The notes beneath the pieces are model-generated. The model was not told the origin of the DNA. It worked only from the letters and a program-made list of their open reading frames with translations, and did no database searches. Below are positions 60,751 through 64,000 of a stretch of 64,000 bases of DNA, piece after piece. Positions within the stretch are counted from its first letter, which is position 1; the number at the start of each line of letters is the position of its first letter. Source of the DNA: Leptospira stimsonii (GTDB lineage: Bacteria > Spirochaetota > Leptospiria > Leptospirales > Leptospiraceae); assembly GCF_003545875.1 (NCBI RefSeq), contig NZ_QHCS01000010.1, positions 34,817-98,816 of the forward strand, read 5' to 3'. The position numbers and the translations under genes were made by a program.

Positions 60751-61122
60751 ATTGAAAAAATCTATGTTAGAGCTTATATTTGGTGAGTTTGGCGGTGCTC
60801 AGTTTTCATGGTTAATAGCGCATTGTTACTTTCGAAATTCTTCAATAAAATACCAGATTGGGTAAGGGCCTATTATAGAAATATTCCTAATAAACCAATG
60901 TCATCAAAGAACTTTTAATTATTTTCAACAACCACTCGAATATGGTGAAATTAAAATCCATCCGTTAGAAGGAATAGTTGCATGCCCCAAATGTTTTGCT
61001 TCAAGTTCTGACTTCAAGGAATCAGTCTTTGGAAACGATAACCTTACGATTTTCGTTGTTCGTGTCCTAATGCGGTTGGGAAAAGCAGTATGAATGGATA
61101 CTCTCAACTGGGTACAGACTCC
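60751..61122 (+). other. Degraded region with possible gene remnant
   Basis: About 370 bases without an intact gene. A frame from about 60,899 to 61,103 reads like part of a zinc-ribbon protein (EYGEIKIHPLEGIVACPKCF), but the expected second pair (CSCPNA) is only in another frame, so it is probably a decayed remnant cut by the insertion sequence. Confidence 0.35.
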
Positions 61123-62412
61123 CCAGATAGGTAACAAAACAGACCGGGCACATAGGTGACATATACCTGGCATTGGAGGAAACCGATGCCTTGGAAGGAG
61201 TCCCGTGTGATTGAGGAAAAAATCAAATTCATAGCCGCATGGAAAGGCGGTGGTTGGCAATTTTCAGATCTCTGTAAGGAATTTGGAATCAGCCGAAAGA
61301 CAGGTTACAAGTATTTAGAAAGATACGAATCGGAAGGTATCGACGGTTTAAAAGATCGATCTAAGAATCCCAAAAAGCATCCGAATGAAACTCCCGAGAA
61401 TGTTGTCTTGCTCATTATGCAGATGCGGGAGAAGCATCCTACTTGGGGCGCACGGAAACTTCTGTGGGCATTGAAAGGAAAGTATCCAAGAGCTAAATCC
61501 TGGCCGGCACCAAGTACAATTGGTGATATTCTAAAAAGAAAAGGATTAGTTCGTAAAATACGTCGTCGGAAAAAAACTCCTGAAAGTCTTTTTCCATTTT
61601 CTGATGTAAAGTCTCCCAATGATGTTTGGTGTGCAGACTTCAAAGGTCACTTTACTGTCGGAAACGGAAAACGTTGTGATCCATTGACAATCACAGATGC
61701 TCATAGTCGCTTTCTATTAGGATGTCAAATCCTGAAGAAAACGGACGGAGAAAGCACCCGGCGGGTATTTGAGAGAGTCTTTAAAGAATATGGAATGCCA
61801 TTGGCTATTAAGACAGATAACGGAAGTCCATTTGCATCGAGAGCAATTGGAGGATTGAGTAAGTTATCTGTTTGGTGGTTGAAGTTAGGAATTCGACCTG
61901 AACGGATCCAACCGGGCAAGCCTCAACAAAACGGTCGGCATGAAAGAATGCACAGAACCTTAAAACAAGAGACAGCATTACCGGCTCGATCTTCTCTTAA
62001 AGAACAACAAGAAGCATTTGATCGGTTCAGAAGCGAATACAATTTAGAAAGACCACACGAGGCTTTAGAATATAAAACTCCTGAAAAAATCTATATGCCT
62101 TCAGAAAGAGTTTTTCCAATAAGAATTCCTGAAATAGCGTATGCTACCAATATAGTGGTAGAAACAGTCTTAGACGATGGGACTGCAAAATACGGTCCAT
62201 ATAGAATCTTCTTTGGTTCTCCATTGATCGGCGAACGGGTTGGTTTTGAAGAAGTCTCAGAGCGTTTGTGTAAGATCTACTTTACGAACGCAGTTCTGGG
62301 TATGTTAGATTTATTTACAGGAAAAGTATTGAAATACGAAACGCCTGTGTACAACTACAACGAATAAAGTGTAACCCATGTCTCCGGTCTAGAGTGTTAC
62401 CGATGTGCCAGA
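61123..62412 (+). mobile_element. IS481-family insertion sequence
   Basis: Contains one DDE transposase. Imperfect terminal inverted repeats of about 40 bp are visible: left around 61,123-61,165 (GGTAACAAAACAGACCGGG, then CACATAGGTGACAT) and right around 62,368-62,412, whose reverse complement reads GGTAACACTCTAGACCGGAG and CATGGGTTACA. Exact ends are uncertain and no target duplication was seen. Confidence 0.7.
61186..62367 (+). CDS. IS481-family transposase
   Basis: About 393 residues from the ATG at 61186. An N-terminal helix-turn-helix (FSDLCKEFGISRKTGYKYLERY) with GIDGLKDRSK leads to the rve-type integrase core. DDE residues: VWCADFKGHF, IKTDNGSPFAS and NGRHERMHRTLK. LERPHEALEYKTP is the usual C-terminal IS481 motif. 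The frame is intact, so it may be active. Confidence 0.9.
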   Translation: MPWKESRVIEEKIKFIAAWKGGGWQFSDLCKEFGISRKTGYKYLERYESEGIDGLKDRSKNPKKHPNETPENVVLLIMQMREKHPTWGARKLLWALKGKYPRAKSWPAPSTIGDILKRKGLVRKIRRRKKTPESLFPFSDVKSPNDVWCADFKGHFTVGNGKRCDPLTITDAHSRFLLGCQILKKTDGESTRRVFERVFKEYGMPLAIKTDNGSPFASRAIGGLSKLSVWWLKLGIRPERIQPGKPQQNGRHERMHRTLKQETALPARSSLKEQQEAFDRFRSEYNLERPHEALEYKTPEKIYMPSERVFPIRIPEIAYATNIVVETVLDDGTAKYGPYRIFFGSPLIGERVGFEEVSERLCKIYFTNAVLGMLDLFTGKVLKYETPVYNYNE

Positions 62413-62483
62413 ACATACATTCTGAATTTGATTTTTAGAGACATAAGATACATTATCGGAAGTTACCTGTTGCATCACATAAG

Positions 62484-63945
62484 AATCTACTCCAAACTGT
62501 TTTTGAAAATCACTTAAAAATCTACTCCAATTCTTAAAGAATCAGTATAGTGCATACTCTCCTTAGATAGTTGAGGTGCGTTATGAAACTGAATCTACAG
62601 GAGAGACACATGGTCACGAAGATCTTCAAGGAGAGATACCGTTGGGCTTTTAAGAAAGAAAAAAGTCTGATTCTCGATGAATTCGTAGAAGTTACCGGAT
62701 ACAATCGATCCTATGCGAGAACGATTTTACGAGGCTCTGGAGAGAAAAAATCTCCTTCCAAACAACTTAGAAAAAAGAATCCTGTTTATGACGAAGAAGT
62801 TCGAAAAGCCTTGGAGTTTATCTGGGAAGTCCTGGATCGTATTTGTTCAAAGAGAATGAAAGCCGCTATTCCGGAAGTTATAAAACAAATCGAACGTTTA
62901 CAAAATTACCCTCTTAACAAACATCTCAAATCAAAACTTCAATCCATCAGCTCTGCAACCATCGATCGATTACTCAGACGGATTCGATTCAAGTTTCGAA
63001 GACGTGGCACTTCCACGACAAGACAACCTCGGTTTCACATTGATAAAATTCCGATCAAAACTTTTGGAGAATGGAAAGATACTTCTCCGGGTTTTACTCA
63101 AGTCGATCTCATCGCTCATAACGGCGGGAATGTGTATGGAGGTTTTTTCTCGACTCTTTGTGCCACAGACGTTTGCACCGGCTGGACAATCTGTATCTTA
63201 GTAAAGAACAAAACCGAATTTCAAATGCTAAAGGCTTTTTCCAGGCTTAGAAAGGCATTTCCATTCCCTTTGCTTGGAATTCATTCAGACAACGGTTCTG
63301 AATTTATCAATGATACAATTCTTCGCTTTGCGGCAAAATACCAACTTACTTTCACTCGTGGCCGTCCTTACAAGAAGAACGACAACCCGCACATCGAACA
63401 AAAGAACTATTCAGTTGTTCGATGAAATACCGGCTATCTCAGATTCGATAAACCGGAACACGCAGATTCCCTGAAAGCCCTCTATTCTTATCTGAATCTC
63501 TACAACAATTTCTTCTTACCCGTTATGGTTCTGGTAGAAAAACACCGGATCGGATCCAAAGGCATTCGAAAATACGACGAGCCAAAATCCCCTTACAGTA
63601 GAGTTTTAGAAAGAAAAGAGGTTTTAAAAATCACAAAGAAAGAATTGATCTCTTTCTATTTATCATTAAATATTTTCGAACTCAAAGAAAAGATCAATCA
63701 ACTTCAAGCACAGATCGTTCGGTCAGCCGCACCAATCCGAAATCCAATCGAAAAAGTTAGAATCCGGAGAAAGAAAGGGATTACCCATACCATCCCCGTT
63801 TGGAGAAGAGAAATTAACTCAGAAACAAAAAATCCGTTTATCGAAAGACAGAGAATCGAAGAATTAAGACGGGCAAGTGAAAAAGTTTGGAATAACAGAA
63901 AATAGTTTACGTCTCTTGAATATTGTTCTATATTTGGAGTAGATT
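62484..63945 (+). mobile_element. Second DDE insertion sequence with broken transposase
   Basis: AATCTACTCCAAA occurs at 62,484-62,496 and again, as AATCTACTCCAA, around 62,519-62,530. The right end carries its inverse TTTGGAGTAGATT at 63,933-63,945. The element holds one transposase frame interrupted by a stop. It could be an ISNCY/IS1202-like type; the family is uncertain. Confidence 0.6.
62583..63905 (+). pseudogene. DDE transposase with in-frame nonsense mutation
   Basis: From the ATG at 62583 the frame encodes an integrase-type transposase: helix-turn-helix-like start (DEFVEVTGYNRSYARTILRG), core with TQVDLIAHNG (D), HSDNGSEFIN (D) and NPHIEQKNYSVVR (E). TGA at 63423-63425 interrupts it, but the same frame continues without shift as NTGYLRFDKPEHADSLKALY to 63905. 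A C-to-T change in a CGA codon explains it. Full length would be 440 codons. Inactive unless the stop is suppressed. Confidence 0.8.
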
Positions 63946-64000
63946 TTTATATGATTCCCCTTCGCTCTTTCAAGTAGGTTTTTCTTGATGCAAGTCGAGT

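Noticed and set aside
63423..63425. TGA as selenocysteine in the transposase
   Set aside because: No selenocysteine insertion hairpin seen, and transposases of this type have an ordinary residue here; a nonsense mutation is simpler.

Overview
The window looks like part of a Leptospira genome (spirochaete). The DNA is AT-rich, and there are many small lipoproteins with spirochaete-type lipoboxes ending in N-C or G-C. It carries a contractile-tail phage that also has its own partition and replication genes, the layout of the plasmid-like leptophages (LE1 type). The species, and whether this is chromosome or a free replicon, cannot be settled from the sequence. No integrase, att repeat, tRNA, rRNA or CRISPR array was found.

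1-31,235 is phage. On the minus strand, from right to left, a regulatory and DNA-metabolism run (Rha/KilAC antirepressor, winged-helix replication protein, DnaQ-like exonuclease, two orphan DNA methyltransferases alternating with two ParB-like proteins) leads into terminase small and large subunits, head genes, a cold-shock protein and a 904-residue polyvalent protein. A plus-strand island (8.6-12.6 kb) holds baseplate J, a gpI-like protein, a fibre-like protein and small proteins. Left of it, back on the minus strand, are a LysM/gp25-like fusion, the baseplate spike, a probable tail hub and a second polyvalent protein with an adenine-methylase domain, cut by the window edge. No portal, major capsid, tape measure, sheath or endolysin was recognised; they may lie outside.

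31.3-36.4 kb (plus) is the replicon control module: an XRE repressor divergent from the antirepressor, parA and a partner gene flanked on both sides by copies of one long palindrome, then a winged-helix initiator and a DnaC-like loader.

36.5-50.6 kb is cargo: a minus-strand group of envelope proteins (lipoprotein, TPR protein, kelch lipoprotein, outer-membrane-like protein) facing a very large SpvB/RHS toxin-complex-like gene broken by a one-base shift in an A6 run, followed by four lipoproteins.

50.6-56.3 kb contains a second repressor module with tandem operators, a FeeM-like acyltransferase next to a seven-helix membrane protein lacking a kinase, and an SOS cassette (umuD, umuC, SRAP). 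56.4-60.75 kb is a very AT-rich island with a SIR2-like protein and a PIN-like nuclease with membrane anchors, a candidate defence pair. The right end holds an IS481-family element and a second DDE element whose transposase has a nonsense mutation.

Most striking observations: a textbook -1 frameshift signal at the end of the fibre-like gene, paired centromere-like palindromes around parAB, the SIR2/PIN-TM pair, the acyltransferase/7TM pair, and an unusual umuD.
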